Positions 1 through 12,342 of a DNA stretch of 64,000 bases are shown piece by piece. Made by a program: the position numbers and the translations under genes. Origin of the DNA: Melastoma dodecandrum (taxonomy: Eukaryota > Streptophyta > Magnoliopsida > Myrtales > Melastomataceae); NCBI GenBank assembly GCA_029817715.1, contig JARUPY010000397.1:3968001-4032000 (forward strand). Direction: 5' to 3'. The notes beneath the pieces were generated by a model. It searched no databases. It was not told where the DNA came from and saw nothing but the letters and a program-made list of their open reading frames with translations. Within the stretch, counting starts at the first letter, position 1, and every line of letters starts with the position of its first letter.

Positions 1-2723
1 GGCAGCTTTGGCAGCACTCTCCGAGCTAACGTCAGTTTCAGATGGCTCGTGCGCACTCCTGGGAATGCCTGACATCAAGGTATCATTGTCCTCGTCTGCC
101 TCGGCAGCAAGAACCGTTGTAGCTTTGGAACCATCGTTTGTGGGCCGGAATCGATCGATGAAGTTGTCGCCCGGTTTATGACCATTTCTCTGTAATGAAG
201 AACAAGACTAAGTAATTTCATCGTCAAAATATCCAACAAACCATCCCAGTTCCCCCTCATTATCAATAATATTGCCTATTAGAACCAAACGTTTCTCACA
301 TAATACTGTTGGCGAGTGGGAAAGCAGTCGAATTATTCGTTAAGATTAGGATCTCAGGAGCCGAGCAGAAGAACAGGTCAATGGACTAGACTTACCAATG
401 GCATCGGTTTTGCTGGCTCATGGGTCCATCCAGGGTACGATCCTTCATATTTAGTAACCTTTTCTTGCAACATCTGTATGTACTCAATTACCTGAAACAT
501 CATTCATTTCAAGAAATGTAGGGTGGACAATCTGTTTCACAGAAAGTTCAGGTCGAAGGGTACCTCCATTAAGAACGAGGCTCTGTCTCTCTTTTGATCA
601 CTACGAGGAATCAGAGCTCTCAACATCTGAAACCTGCCGTAATTTCGACGATATCAGTGACTAGATCAGATATCTCAAAAAGCAATGACATGTTCACGTC
701 AATGTTACCTGTCATTGATCTTGCTTCTTCTCCGCTGCTCAGTAGCCGAATGTTTCGACCGAGGTGTGTTTGCTTTCTGCTCGCTGCACTTCCCATCTAT
801 TTTCACCCTCAGTTCCGCTGCAGCAATTTCATCATGGAAACGGGTCTAGCGTTGAGGAGCAAATGGGTTTAACCAAAGAGCTTCTATTATGTGCAGGGGT
901 CCATCGAAAGTACCTCTAGGAATTGGGGAGCTCTCTTTCTTCACCACGAACTCCGTTTCCTCATCATCGAATTCATCTTCTTGATTGCTACTATCCTTCG
1001 TGGAATTCTTCATAGCATCCACGAAGCCCTTATTTTTCTGTCCCGATGGCCTTTGCATCGAAACAAAGCTACCGTTAGTATCGTTCGGGATGCGAAAAGG
1101 TATATTTACAAGAAGTGACTATTTCGGGAGTTGAAAGGATGCCAACTGACTGCGAGGAAGAGAACGAACTGAAGGGGCTTCGGCATTGGTCATTGTTGGA
1201 AATCGACTGAGCTGGTTTATCTGACACAGTTGGTCGTCCCAACTGCACCCCCGACTCTGTAACATCGTTCAAATTTTGTCAATCAATGAAAACATACCAG
1301 CAGTGAGATTACAGATGAGATGGACGACAACTACCTCTATGGGCGGTGGTCGCTGCGCGAACATTCTCCTTCCTTGCCTTTCCCTTCTTCCCAGCGGACT
1401 CCTCCCACAGAGTAAAGCCGCTGTTAGCATAACAGCTAGAGTTAGAGTTTTCGTCGGTCCTGTCCATGGTGCCAGCTCGATTGACCGTGAAAGGCCGCAT
1501 GCCTGCTGCTGTCTCCGGCTTAGGCCCAGGAAGCTTATGATTGAAATATGAAATGTGGCTAATGCTGTATGTCCCAATCCCTCCTGGAAGGCTGTGCTCT
1601 ACATAAGCCGGCAAGGGCAGCGTTTGCAACGGCCCTGCCAAGGGTGGATGCGGCCTGTCCATAGGCGGCGCCACCGTCCTCCCAAGAAAATCACGAGTCT
1701 CGAGGGAATTCTCTGTTCAATACGGATCATTCCGTTTTTAGTAAGAATTCAAACCCGTTTCCATGCAATCTAACTTTTCTGGTTCCATTACCGAAGACAA
1801 GAAAAACAATATTCATGACATCGGAGAGAAACAAGCGAGTGCTGGAATCGAGCTTTTTCAGCTCAAGCAACACAAGCAGAAGGGCTAGCTGTGCTGCTGC
1901 TACAACAGCATGGGGGTGGAGCCTTCATATCAACTGGCGAAACAATTCCTGCCATAAACCCACGCCCAGTCACCCACTACATAGACCCAGATCCCCCAGC
2001 AATCTACCCGTTGTGTTGGGTCACCATCAACCCATAACAAGGATGATGATATAAATCTCAGATGTAAGCACTCCCATGGGCGGCTTAGTCTATGCGTCTG
2101 CATGCACCTACGAGCCTCTAAATTTTTTTCACAGTTAGTAAATAATATTTTAGAGTTTTACCCGAATTTGGTTAGCCCTATCCTGTGGGTGGTGGGGACC
2201 GCATAATTGATGCCACCCCCACCCCACCACTAACCACACCCACCCCCAGATTCATTCATGATGCAGACTGGATCACGTGCATCCATACAACAAACCCACC
2301 ACCTCTTTTCTTTTTTAATTTAACTTAATTTAATTTATTCCCCGGACTAGAATAGGCAGATATTTCTGATTAACCGGAGAGGAGGGACAGCGAGAGTAAC
2401 CAACCTGGAGGAGACGCCGCCGCGGGAGGAGGCGGCGGCGCCGGATGTGGTCTTGGTAGAGGATCTTGATGTAGCGTCGACGACGATGAAGAAGAATTAG
2501 CGCAGAGCGACAAGAAGTCGTGCGTTGCCTTCCTTCCTCCTCCTCCTCCTGCTGCTGTGCCAAGTTCGCCAAAGTTTATTCATCGATTCATGATTTCTCG
2601 CAAATCGGAAACTCAGAATTCGAACTGAATTCTTCCACAAACCGCTTGAAATTGAGCGGAGGAAATTAGCTGTTACTTGGACTCACCTTCTCCGCTGACC
2701 GGACGTGGCCGCGGGAGCTCCAT
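1..2723 (-). CDS. BIM1: BIM1-like bHLH transcription factor (3' end outside window)
   Basis: Homologue of Arabidopsis BIM1, a bHLH protein that partners BES1 in brassinosteroid-responsive transcription in the nucleus. The exons I can join in one frame are 2687-2723 (start MELPRPRP), 2405-2548 (THDFLSLC motif), 1335-1712 ([25 protein letters not shown]), 1147-1256, 914-1037 (acidic, EDEFDDEE), 709-817 (basic region, [16 protein letters not shown]), 564-633, 396-491 ([13 protein letters not shown], then KYEGSYPGW) and 1-189, which runs off the window. These motifs and their order match BIM1, and the long N-terminal part separates it from the shorter BIM2/3. The H, E and R residues of a G-box-binding basic region are present. 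The limits of the 1037/1147 intron are the least certain: the donor is weak, but a TACTAAC-like branch site lies inside it. At least 419 residues are encoded here. Confidence 0.9.
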
Positions 2724-2966
2724 CGCAGCCTTTCTCAACTCTGATTAGGAATTCGATCCTCGATTGTCCCTCAGTTCGAGCGAATTCAGCCGGATTGTGA
2801 GGTCAGTCCTTCAAGAATGGCGAACCATCCTCGGATTCCAGGCTCAGATCTGCTGCGCCAACGTCCCCCAGCTAAAAACACGCGAATCCTTTGGCTTCCT
2901 TCCCTGAGTCTCGATCTACAAAGCTTAACTCTCCTCCGACCAAATTCACGGAACCTGCGAAATCCC

Positions 2967-3332
2967 AAAAGCAAAGCAACCAGGAAGGGAGTTAAGCGTT
3001 AAAGGCTCCGAACACTCCAGTTGAACGTGATACGATACGCAAGGCAATTTGGCCGAATGAAGACCTAATCGGTCGGTCGAATCGCGGCCTAATCGCCGCC
3101 CATCTGAAGTATGGCTCAGAGGAGGAGGAGGAAGACCATTTTATATTTACATACACATCTTTCGTTGGTCCGTGAGGCGTGACGGCGTTTTCCTTTTGAT
3201 TGCGGCGGGATTAACGCCGTTACGCACCGTTAACCGTTTCCGGGAAGATTATTAATTAATGGAAGTGACGATCCCGATGATGATTAATTATTATTATTAT
3301 TATTAAGTTACTGACACGCCGGGAGGGGGCGG
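2967..3332. repeat. BIM1 upstream segment, duplicated at 60145-60513
   Basis: About 365 bp upstream of the BIM1 start codon recur almost unchanged, in the same orientation, near the right end of the window. Shared stretches include AACACTCCAGTTGAACGTGA and TTAACGCCGTTACGCACCG. The other copy differs by scattered substitutions and an extra segment of about 20 bp after the GGAGGAGGAGGA run. Here the segment is in its native place as the BIM1 leader/promoter, so this copy is probably the source. Confidence 0.9.
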
Positions 3333-5540
3333 GGGGACCAATGTTTTCACCGCACCTGTTCAGCAGACAGACAGACAGGGTTAACGTACGAAGAAAGACA
3401 TTATTATCATCCCATTATTATAATCCAGTTTTGTCATAAATAGTAAAAAATAATTAGTAATAATTTTGTTAAATTATTAAATATAAAACACATAATTGTT
3501 AAGCCAATTTAATTTTAAAAGGAGGAGGAGGAGGGAGGGGGGTGATGATTTAGTAGTGATGTGGGGATCCCGATGAACTCCTTCCCCTCCCTAATCATTT
3601 AACCAATACGTCCAATTAAACCAGGGGGAGGTCTTATCTGTCCATATTTTTCTTTTTATTTTGAAATAATAATAAAAAAACATTTAACCCTCGGGTTATG
3701 AATTATATGTCATTATGACGTAACCTACTGAAAAATTTAAACACGTGAGTGGTACACTCTGGGCTGGGGGGTGGGTGGGTAAAGCTTAGCTTTCCTTTCA
3801 TGTCCCCTTCTTTTTTTTAAGGTCACGTGCAAAAGTGGGTGGGCCGCCATGTGGGGGGCGTTCAAAAGAGATGTTATAGGTCTTATTTGGTTTTCCCTTG
3901 AAGCAAGCAGACTGTCGTTCTTAAATGACATAAATACGGAAGGAAAGGATGATTATCTATATAACATTGAAGGGTTTCCGAAATCAAATGAATTGATGGG
4001 CAGAGTTTTCGATTTGGAAGGGTGATGGCGGGGGGGACAAACATGTACAAGTTCGTGTTGACTCAATTTGTACACGTGTTTTTATTCTCCCAACACCCCC
4101 CCCCCCCTTTCATTTCATTTCACCAAACGAAATAAGAGAGAGAGAGAGAGGGAGGGAGACATGTCGGGCGGGTGTAATGTAAAATTTCCAAGGGATTTAA
4201 CGTGTAAATAATAATAATACAGTGGGGGCGGGAGGGCAACAACCGTACACGTTACCGGGTGTAAAGTGGTACGCTGCACAGGAGAGTCGATTTTCCCGAC
4301 AGGAGGAGATATGCCCGCCCCGGGTGACGTGACTGACCCACATGGAATAGAAAAAGAAAAGACAATTTCTTTTCTTTTTCTTTTTCTTTTAATGACATGA
4401 TCTCGCGGGATAGATTCATTCATTCGAAACGTTGGCATGAGTATCGATGGGGGGGTGTTTTTACCATTGCCTGGCTTTAATTCGTGTGTTATCGCGCGTT
4501 CAACCTTTAGTTTTTGGACGTGACGGGAGATGGAAGGAGGGAGGAGGGTTGATCCGACGGTTGGAGTGTAGCCACGTAATGGTGGGAGGGCCGGCAATTA
4601 ACGTGCCCAAGGAGACAAATCCGACAACCTCAGTTATGACCCACCTTTTTCTGTGATTGTCGTCGATACATGGCCCGGTTTCATTTGTGCTTTCTATTTA
4701 GCCAACCAATATTTTAATTTTAATTTTTAAAGTAAATCAAGCTTATAAAATTTAATTTTGAAACATAATCTTAAAGCTACTGAAATGTATTTTCTCAGTT
4801 AACATTATATTTTGAGACAGAACTCCTTCCCTCCTCTTAGCCAAGCCATGACATGTTTAAAATGACATATTATTAGGATTGCTCGGCTGAGGAGGAAATT
4901 ATAATTATGGGTAAATTTGATAAAAATGTGGGGGGGGGGGGGGAGTCACGTTAAATGTATCTATCTCAGGAAATGAAGAAAGAGGGTCGTCGTTCGTTCT
5001 ACAAACGAGTGATTGTTGTTGATCTGGGATCGATCAATTATTTTTTGGTTTCGATCACTGGTGTGAAGGTGAAGAAGAGCAGCAACCAGGCTAATAAGAT
5101 TCCCCCGAAACTAAAATATTAAAACTTCCGCCGCCCATCCGTAAGCAAAAAGGATGCCCATCCGACTCTCGTTTTATTATTTTAGTCATTCATTTGGTGT
5201 ATATAACAAACATTATTTTGATGCGTGTCGTTGAGCACGAGAGAGGCGCAGGCAGTAACATTCTGATTTTAAAACACGCCGCCGACCGATGTGTTGGAGA
5301 TTCCTCTTGTTTGGCCATTGTATAATTTAGCACGCGCCTTTTTGATATGTTGGGTTTAATATCCTATGCGTTTACTACGAGTAATAAGATTAACACACCT
5401 TTTCCACCTTCATAAATATTATTATTCAATTTAAACATCATCCATCCTTAACAGAACAGGAAGAAGAAGACGAAGAAAGAAGAAGATGAGACTGCTCACA
5501 TCTTCAGATGGCATCTCTCGGTTTGTTCTTTACCACCCAA

Positions 5541-5579
5541 GTTCACGTGACCTTGAAAGGAGACGGGTGGCACGTGAAC
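5541..5579. promoter_or_regulatory. Two G-boxes in inverted arrangement
   Basis: Two CACGTG motifs at 5544-5549 and 5571-5576 extend into a perfect 9-bp inverted repeat, GTTCACGTG at 5541-5549 and CACGTGAAC at 5571-5579. CACGTG is the core site of plant bHLH and bZIP factors. The site lies 2.2 kb upstream of the RING gene and 2.8 kb upstream of BIM1, so its target gene is unknown. Confidence 0.35.
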
Positions 5580-7743
5580 GTTCACTTGTCAGAACTAAAG
5601 GCAACGACGACGACGAAGCCCCCAACCCAACCACATAAATATTCGTGACGTTGAATTAGATCAAAGTTCACTTATCGACTCACATACACGGGATTATCAG
5701 ATTTTTTTAATTTCATTTGATGAGCCTTGTATATATGGATAATCAAGAACTACCATGTAATAAATAGTAACTTACTTATTTTTAGAACCCAAAATTAAAT
5801 AACCATTTAAGAAATATTCCATCGACGGTTTCAAAATTTAACGTTGAATATTTTCTTTGAAATTTATTTCGTCACTTTCCTGTATTGTATATTTAGTATA
5901 TATTTGTATCTTTAGACTCGAAAGCTTCTTGCTACCATAATTCGTCGCTACTTTCACACCACTCAGACTCAATACTTTGTCCGTTGCCACAGTACGCGAC
6001 TATCGACTATCGTTCGGTGAGTTGAAGTTGGGTGAGTTATCGCAATTACTTAAAAATTAAAAAATGAAATCATTTTCATGATAAGAATATATAATATATA
6101 AACAAACGCATTCATCCCAAGGACGCTACCTCTCTTCCTTTTTTCCTCGGAGGTGAATGAATGATCATCATCACGTATGAACGAGCACACCCGGATTAAA
6201 TTCAACTACCCTTATAGTATGTGGTATGGTGATAGTGCGCATATAGATCTGGATTCGATCTTTGGAAACGTTGACAAGAGGATTTCTTAAAAATAAATAA
6301 ATTACAACATGAATAATAAATGTTGGTTGAAAGACTTGGAACCCCCCCCCCCCCCCCAAAAAAAAAAAGAAAAAGAAAATTAGTGCATTAAATTTTGTCC
6401 CATTGCATGAGCAGTATACACAAGTGACTCTCTCAATTTATCTCTCTTTAGGACCAAATTTCTTGTTTGTACAGACAACAAACAACTATTATTTATTATT
6501 ATTGCTTTGTAGTTTTTCTTTTTTTGGGGGGGTGGGCTGTGGTATTATGTTTGGTCCTCCATCATCACTTCACGAATTAGTTGTACATCAATTATTTCGG
6601 TTCTAATAGAAGAAGAAAAAAGGGGTCATATGAGAGACAACAAGACGTGGCGGCACGTGCGTTTTAAACATTTGTTTGAAATGTGAAAAGCAATAGCCTT
6701 AAGTAAAAAAGGGGTCATATCGCGATTTGTCATGCCCTAATGAATTAACCTAACACAAGTGTGCTTGGAAAGGGATGCTTGAAAACCCAGGAAAGGCAAC
6801 AGCTTGTCAACGGGGGGGGCTTATTCCGTCATCGGCTTTTCTTTTGCAATTGATGGATTGATCAAAGTACGGAGGTTTCGACAGGAAACATGAAGTAATA
6901 CTGGTTTTAGAACTAAAGCATAAAGTTTTTGATGGATGGATGGATGGGTCCGATATTGTTCTTGTGACGAGGGTTGGGTTCACGTGGGGTTGTACTAATA
7001 ATAATGTGAATGATTTTGTTAACTTGTTGGCATCCGATATAAATAGTAAAAATACATAATTATTGATTTTATTAAATGTAATTTTAATATATTCTAAAAT
7101 AAGAAAGCGGCTTTCATCCTTAGGGGTTTGATGGGCTGCATGTGGCTCTGGTATTAAAAAAAATAATAATAATAATTAGTACATGCTTTGGCACCATTAT
7201 ATTTCCCCACAACATGCACGTCAAACCCATCCACAATAAAATAAATGTGAACTCGATTTCGTGGATTGATCAATAACCCGTGTGTAATCAAATATATCAT
7301 CATGAAATAGCCGACGGAAACCCTATTCACCACCAGCTAGTCAAGCCCTTAATCTTTCATGGGCCATGCCCATTACTACCATGGTCATTAATATGGGCCG
7401 AAAGCCCAAATGTCTTTTTTTAGAAAAGGGCAAAAAGAAAGTCACTACTATATCAAGATATGTTTGTGAAAATAGTAAATACTTGAAATATTCACATAAT
7501 TCGATTTAATTTAAAGTATCACCGATAGAAGATAAATAAACCCCTTCTCTTTCAAAACATTTCTTTTTAAAAGTAGTGATGCCGTAAGGAGAGAATACCC
7601 TCCCTCCCATACCCGACGCCAATCTCGACCGTCCATTTCGCCTCCCGCCGTTCCCCTTAGGAGGCAATCCTCACCGTCCATTCTCGTAATACGCGACCGA
7701 CCAGCTTTCGCCTGAGCCCGGGGGGGGGGGGGGGGGGGGGAAG

Positions 7744-8586
7744 ATGGCTGGGCTTTCAGATCGAGAGTTGGGAATGGAATTAGGGTTCCCGGCTTTAGAA
7801 GATTTCCTTCGTGACGACGACTTTATCGTCGATTCCGATGAATGCAGCTGGAATTACGAATTCCGCCTCGTCTCTGACGACGATTTCGACGATGTCGCGC
7901 TCGAGGGCGCCTGCGACGACGATGATTTTGAATCCAGCGTTCCGTCGTTTTGGGATTCGCTGCATTTGGCGGCGGATGGCCCCGACTTGGTAGATTTCGG
8001 CGACGACTGGGAGGAAATTGAAGGAGGCCCCGACGACGAGGGGGGAGTCCCGAGCATGGTTTTTGATGTGGAAAACGAGGGCGTGCCCGGATTTGTGCTG
8101 GATATTGCCGGTTGTGAGGGTGATATTGACGAAGGCGTGGATTTTGTGGATCTGGAAGCTTTGGGGAACCTGGAATGGGAGGTGCTATATGAATTGGGTT
8201 TTGATTCTGCGTTGGACGATGAGACGGCCGGACTGCCTGTTTTTGTGGACGAGGTTGATGATTTTTATTCGGCGGAGCATGAGCCGCTGTTTGTGCGACC
8301 TGACAGCGGCTTAGGCCTGCTTCCGGCATCGAAGTCGACAATGGATGAATTGGCATCGAAGTCGGTTGTTTGTGCTGAGGATGAGGATTGGATTTGCTCT
8401 ATCTGCAAAGATGGGTTAGCTGTTGGGGAAGAGGCGACGAAGATGCCTTGTGATCATGTCTACCACAGTGATTGCATTTTTACCTGGCTGCGGATACGGA
8501 ACACGTGCCCCGTCTGTCGACATGAATTGCCGACCGAGGACGATAATCGCCATCGGGAAAGGACCGTGGCTGCAGATACAGAGTAG
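7744..8586 (+). CDS. RING-H2 E3 ubiquitin ligase-like protein, acidic N-terminal region
   Basis: Intact single-exon ORF of 280 residues. Residues 1-210 or so are strongly acidic, dominated by Asp and Glu with a few aromatic residues, and show no known domain. The C-terminal part carries a canonical RING-H2 finger (about residues 218-260): CSIC, then CDHVYHSDC, then CPVC, giving the C-H-H-C order of the cross-brace zinc ligands. TWL follows the second ligand set, as in E2-binding RING-H2 proteins. No signal peptide or membrane segment is seen, so a soluble ligase in cytosol or nucleus is inferred. The start codon sits 4 bases after a run of 21 G. Substrate unknown. Confidence 0.88.
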   Translation: MAGLSDRELGMELGFPALEDFLRDDDFIVDSDECSWNYEFRLVSDDDFDDVALEGACDDDDFESSVPSFWDSLHLAADGPDLVDFGDDWEEIEGGPDDEGGVPSMVFDVENEGVPGFVLDIAGCEGDIDEGVDFVDLEALGNLEWEVLYELGFDSALDDETAGLPVFVDEVDDFYSAEHEPLFVRPDSGLGLLPASKSTMDELASKSVVCAEDEDWICSICKDGLAVGEEATKMPCDHVYHSDCIFTWLRIRNTCPVCRHELPTEDDNRHRERTVAADTE

Positions 8587-9929
8587 TTCCAAGTATACGG
8601 CAGCATTGGACATCTCTGTCTTTTCCTATGCAGCTTCGAGGGCGTTCAATCATAGTTAGCTTAATTAAATTCATTCATGAGTTTCCGCTGAAGCGAAACC
8701 TGGTCATTGCAGCAGTGCTATGTGTAGAATAAGAACCGCTGCCAGACCAAATTTTGCCTGTTTGATTTGTTCCTGCATTCCAAGGCGTGTCCTCTATTCA
8801 CAGATCGGCAGCCCAGGTTTGTGCACACGAACGTGTCGTGCTGAATGGTCAGCGTTTCAACATTGGTTCATGTTAAATCGTCTTCACTGGGACGAGGCCT
8901 GGTGCCACGACATTTCAAAATGCAGCAACAAGATATTCAGCCATCGGTCCCATGTCAACAGAACTTCCGTTGAAGTTCTAAAGGGATCGGAATACTTCAT
9001 GGATGAGGCAAAGTCAATATTCAGTGATACGTCTCAGGCCCAAGTTCCAGTGGTCTACGACAAAGTTGAGGAAAATTTTCTCACCTCCCAGATGAAAAAG
9101 GAAGAGGACTATACTGCTGTTGCTGGAGCACATTCGATGCATGAAAAGTGGAGAATGTTTTCTCCAACATGTCCCTGTCTTTTCATATAATTTCAATTGA
9201 GAAGTAATTCGAAATAATGTCGAATTGTATTCGCACACCTATTTAAAATTTTGAAGGCGCAAATGCAGCGTGAGCATTTGGAAGAATGATTGCTTTCAAA
9301 TGATCATACTTTTCTTTTAAATTATTTCACATGACCAAGAGATTTTTCATTTTGCTGACTAATTGCGTATAGTGTCTTGCCCTTCTGGGGATCGAGAAAA
9401 TCGATGATTCTCTTTTAGGAATCGAGTATCCGCTTTTGGGAAATGATGATTCGCTTGTAGGGATTGATGATCGATGATCCACTTCTGGGATGGTGAATCC
9501 GCTTATGGGAATCGTAGATCCGCTTCGGGGGATCGATATTTGGTACGAATAAACTTTTGGATAATAAAAATATTGAAATGGCGTGTAGAATTATAAAACA
9601 AAGAACGAAAAAAAGAAAGAAGGAAAACGAGAAAATATGGAGAGAAAAGGGAGAGAATTTCTTATTAATTTTCAAGAATTCGTATACAATAGATATTCCT
9701 TCTATTTATAGAGATTTTAAAAGAATATAAAAATAGTAACCAAATAAATAATAAATGATTATAATAAATAGGCATTCACGCCAATATTTCGCATAGGCAG
9801 GGTAATTTCGGTTCAAAACTCTTTTCATTCTAAAAAAGGGGTAGTCTCTCCTGTTACAGTTATGTCCAAAGCCTCAGCGTGCTTACTACGTGTGTGCGGC
9901 GAAAATCACATTACGAGCAGCATCGAGCC
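8587..9929. other. Intergenic region with a degenerate minisatellite
   Basis: This holds the 3' end of the RING gene and the 3' end of the kinase on the other strand. The plus-strand open frame at 8720-9190 has no family motif and is probably 3' UTR. The stretch at 9385-9545 is a degenerate tandem repeat, and 9550-9860 is AT-rich. Confidence 0.5.
9385..9545. repeat. Degenerate tandem repeat, period about 21 bp
   Basis: About seven imperfect units resembling GCTTNTGGGAATNGATGATCC follow one another. Examples are the stretches around 9425, 9450, 9480, 9500 and 9520. The units vary in length, so the array is old. Confidence 0.6.
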
Positions 9930-12342
9930 TCAACTAGAAAACTTCGAGACCAACTTGTCCACGTGAATGATCACGTCGTCGATCCATGGACGTATTGTAG
10001 GTTGGGGCTGAAGCATCCAGGTTACAAACTGGTGGAGGGCGTCTGGGTAGGGCGGATTCGGTCCTGCCGGCCATTTTATTTGAGCGTTCATTATTGTAGG
10101 CTTCCTCCTGATTCTCCGAGCGCATACTCGAACGGTGAGACCCCGTACCTGTCGGACAAACTTGTCGTAAGATACCACGCCGCCGGATCTCGTGGTAAGA
10201 AGAAGATAAAGAGCAGTCTCCATGTAATATTATTACGTGCACGCAATCAAAGGCGAGGGTCAAAAGATTCTTACATTATGGCATATAATGTGCAACCTAC
10301 AGACCATATATCAGTCCTCTCATCGATGTCCGCCTGACTTGGGCAATCCCAAAGCTCAGGGGCCCGGTAAGGCGCTGAACAATGCTCCGATGCCCACTCC
10401 TGTATGGGTTAAAAAAATGAATAATCCCACCATGAGAGCAAGAAATAGCAGCAGCGATGACATCCGTGAACAGGGTTGCACTTACCTTTCATCATTTACA
10501 GTGTTATTCACAACCATGGTAAGATCCAGAACCAGCATCTTTTCCCAATTTGTAATCAATGCCAAATAAAAGGTGAAGAGAGAATGATGGATACCTGCAA
10601 CTGCAGCGCCTCTGTGCGGGATCGAATTTGTCTCCTTGAAGGTCGAGCACTTCCAAAATCCATCAATACTGCCAAGGGATGATGTCCTTTCCGGTTTGTT
10701 ATTAGGATATTACCAGGTTTAACATCATTATGAGCATAAGGTGGATACAAGTCATGCATATGCTTAAGCCCAGTACAGATCTGCAAAGGCAGGTGCATAT
10801 CAATCATCGACCAAGTCAATGTTGGCACAGCAACTGACACCATCTGCTAATATGGAGAGAGGACAGGCAGAAACTTCTTAGTAAAGCTTTTCTATCTATG
10901 AATAATAAGATACACCACCTGTCGAAATATTTGGAGTACGTCTGAGGTAGAGTAGAACTCTTTCTTTGCCTTCATAGTGTTGGTATGATCAAATAGTGTT
11001 CCATCTAGATGAACTGGAAATAACAAATATGCTTCATGCTTCCAATTTCCTTCTTGTGTTGCCTGGCCAACACAAAAATATACCATTGTTTGTTTACATC
11101 AGAGATTTAGTAAATGCACAGTTTTGAATTAGAGTGGACATCAAAAAGATTCTATTAAAAAGTGATGCAAAACAAACAAGAGAAACTTTCACGGGAGCAC
11201 ACGGGAAAGTTATTCATTTGGAACCTGTTGATCATAGTACGAGCCACGGAAACCACATCTTTGGAAATGCTTGCATGAGTAAGATGGTGTACATACTACA
11301 TATATGCTCTCTCTTCATAGAGCAGATCGGAAGCACAAACAAGACTTCCCAAATTGCACAACCACTGAGTAAACCAGAAGATTTATGTCGAAAACAAAGG
11401 CACTACCTTAACAGAAATGATGGCGTGATCCAGAAGGGGAAGCAAATTTGGGTGACTGAACAGTGACGAGACACGAATTTCCTCTCTCACCAGTTCTAAC
11501 TGTTCAGCATTCTGAATCAGCACTTTCTTCATCGCATAAGTCCCTTCATTTGCATGAAAATTGTATGAAATCGCAAGCCAATGATCAAATTATACCATTT
11601 AGATCCAATCCACAAAGTATAAAAGCAGATAAGACCATCAAGGTCACAAGATTTTCTGTTCCCATTCAAATTTTAAACTAGACAACTCTTTAATTCTAAC
11701 TCGGGATTGTGAGTAAACCAGAGCTTACAAAAGCTTAACACCGGATATAATTAACAACTAAAGGTGATCCAGACCGAACAGGGTAAGAGGGGAAAACATT
11801 TTGTATACTCGACGTCGGAATACTTAACTCTCTCTCAACTGTAAAAGTATTCCACGATCCAGCTCGATCCAGTTAATTCACAGTGAATAGCAATCGACCC
11901 AATCAAGATGCTATATCATTGACAGCAGCAGATCATAAAGAAGGAAAAATGCCGATCAAAGATACACAAAGAACTTCAATTTCAATAAGCATCCCCCTCA
12001 CACAACCCACCCACCAAATCAAAACACAACCAAAGATCCACATCAAACGACGTAAACCCAAAAAGAGAGAGAGATCAAATCAATCCCAGATCGGATCCCG
12101 AGAGAGAGATGAAACGGACCCGACAAATGGGACTTGTCCTTGACCTTCTTAGCAAGGCCACCGCCTCTCGAATCATCAGAACTGGAGGAATCACTCCCCA
12201 GTTCCTTAACCAGATAAACGTAAGCAAATCCTCCTTCCCCTAACTGCCTCAAGATCCTAAACTTGTTCTCATTGATCCAAACATCCCCATCCCCGTTCAC
12301 GGCGTCGTACAACGCATTCAGCCCCGAAAAACTACAACCCAT
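9930..12342 (-). CDS. STK16/NAK-family protein kinase with a frameshift near the C terminus
   Basis: Serine/threonine kinase of the STK16 (MPSK/NAK) type. Exons: 12120-12342 (MGCSFSGL, with Gly-2 and Cys-3 suited to N-myristoylation and palmitoylation; GEGGFAYVYLV loop), 11407-11543 (YAMKKVLIQN with the ATP-site Lys, VREEIRVSSLF), 10919-11062, 10595-10780 (AHNDVKPGNILI catalytic loop with HND in place of HRD, DFGSARP), 10275-10399 (CSAPYRAPELWD activation segment end) and 9930-10148. In the last exon the frame reads YGVSPFEYALGESGGSLQ and then stops (TAA at 10091-10093). The family's C-terminal helices (NAQIKWPAG, HQFVTWMLQPQ) continue in another frame to a stop at 9930, as expected from a 7-bp deletion. 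The product would lack subdomain XI, so this is either a decaying gene or a sequence error. Confidence 0.85.

Larger units (their letters stand above)
2724..7743. other. Intergenic DNA between BIM1 and the RING gene
   Basis: I see no convincing gene in this stretch. It holds the BIM1 5' leader and promoter (2724 to about 3340), AT-rich DNA and many simple repeats: a TTA run near 3290, a GA run at 4133-4158, C runs near 4096 and 6342, a G run near 4930, and a 21-G run ending at 7740. The short open frames here lack family motifs or codon bias. The RING gene promoter should lie at the right end. Confidence 0.6.

Noticed and set aside
7823..8356. Long minus-strand ORF opposite the RING gene
   Set aside because: Arg/Pro-rich antisense shadow of the Asp/Glu-rich coding strand.
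8720..9190. 156-codon plus-strand ORF after the RING gene
   Set aside because: No domain, odd composition and position in the probable 3' UTR; likely chance openness.
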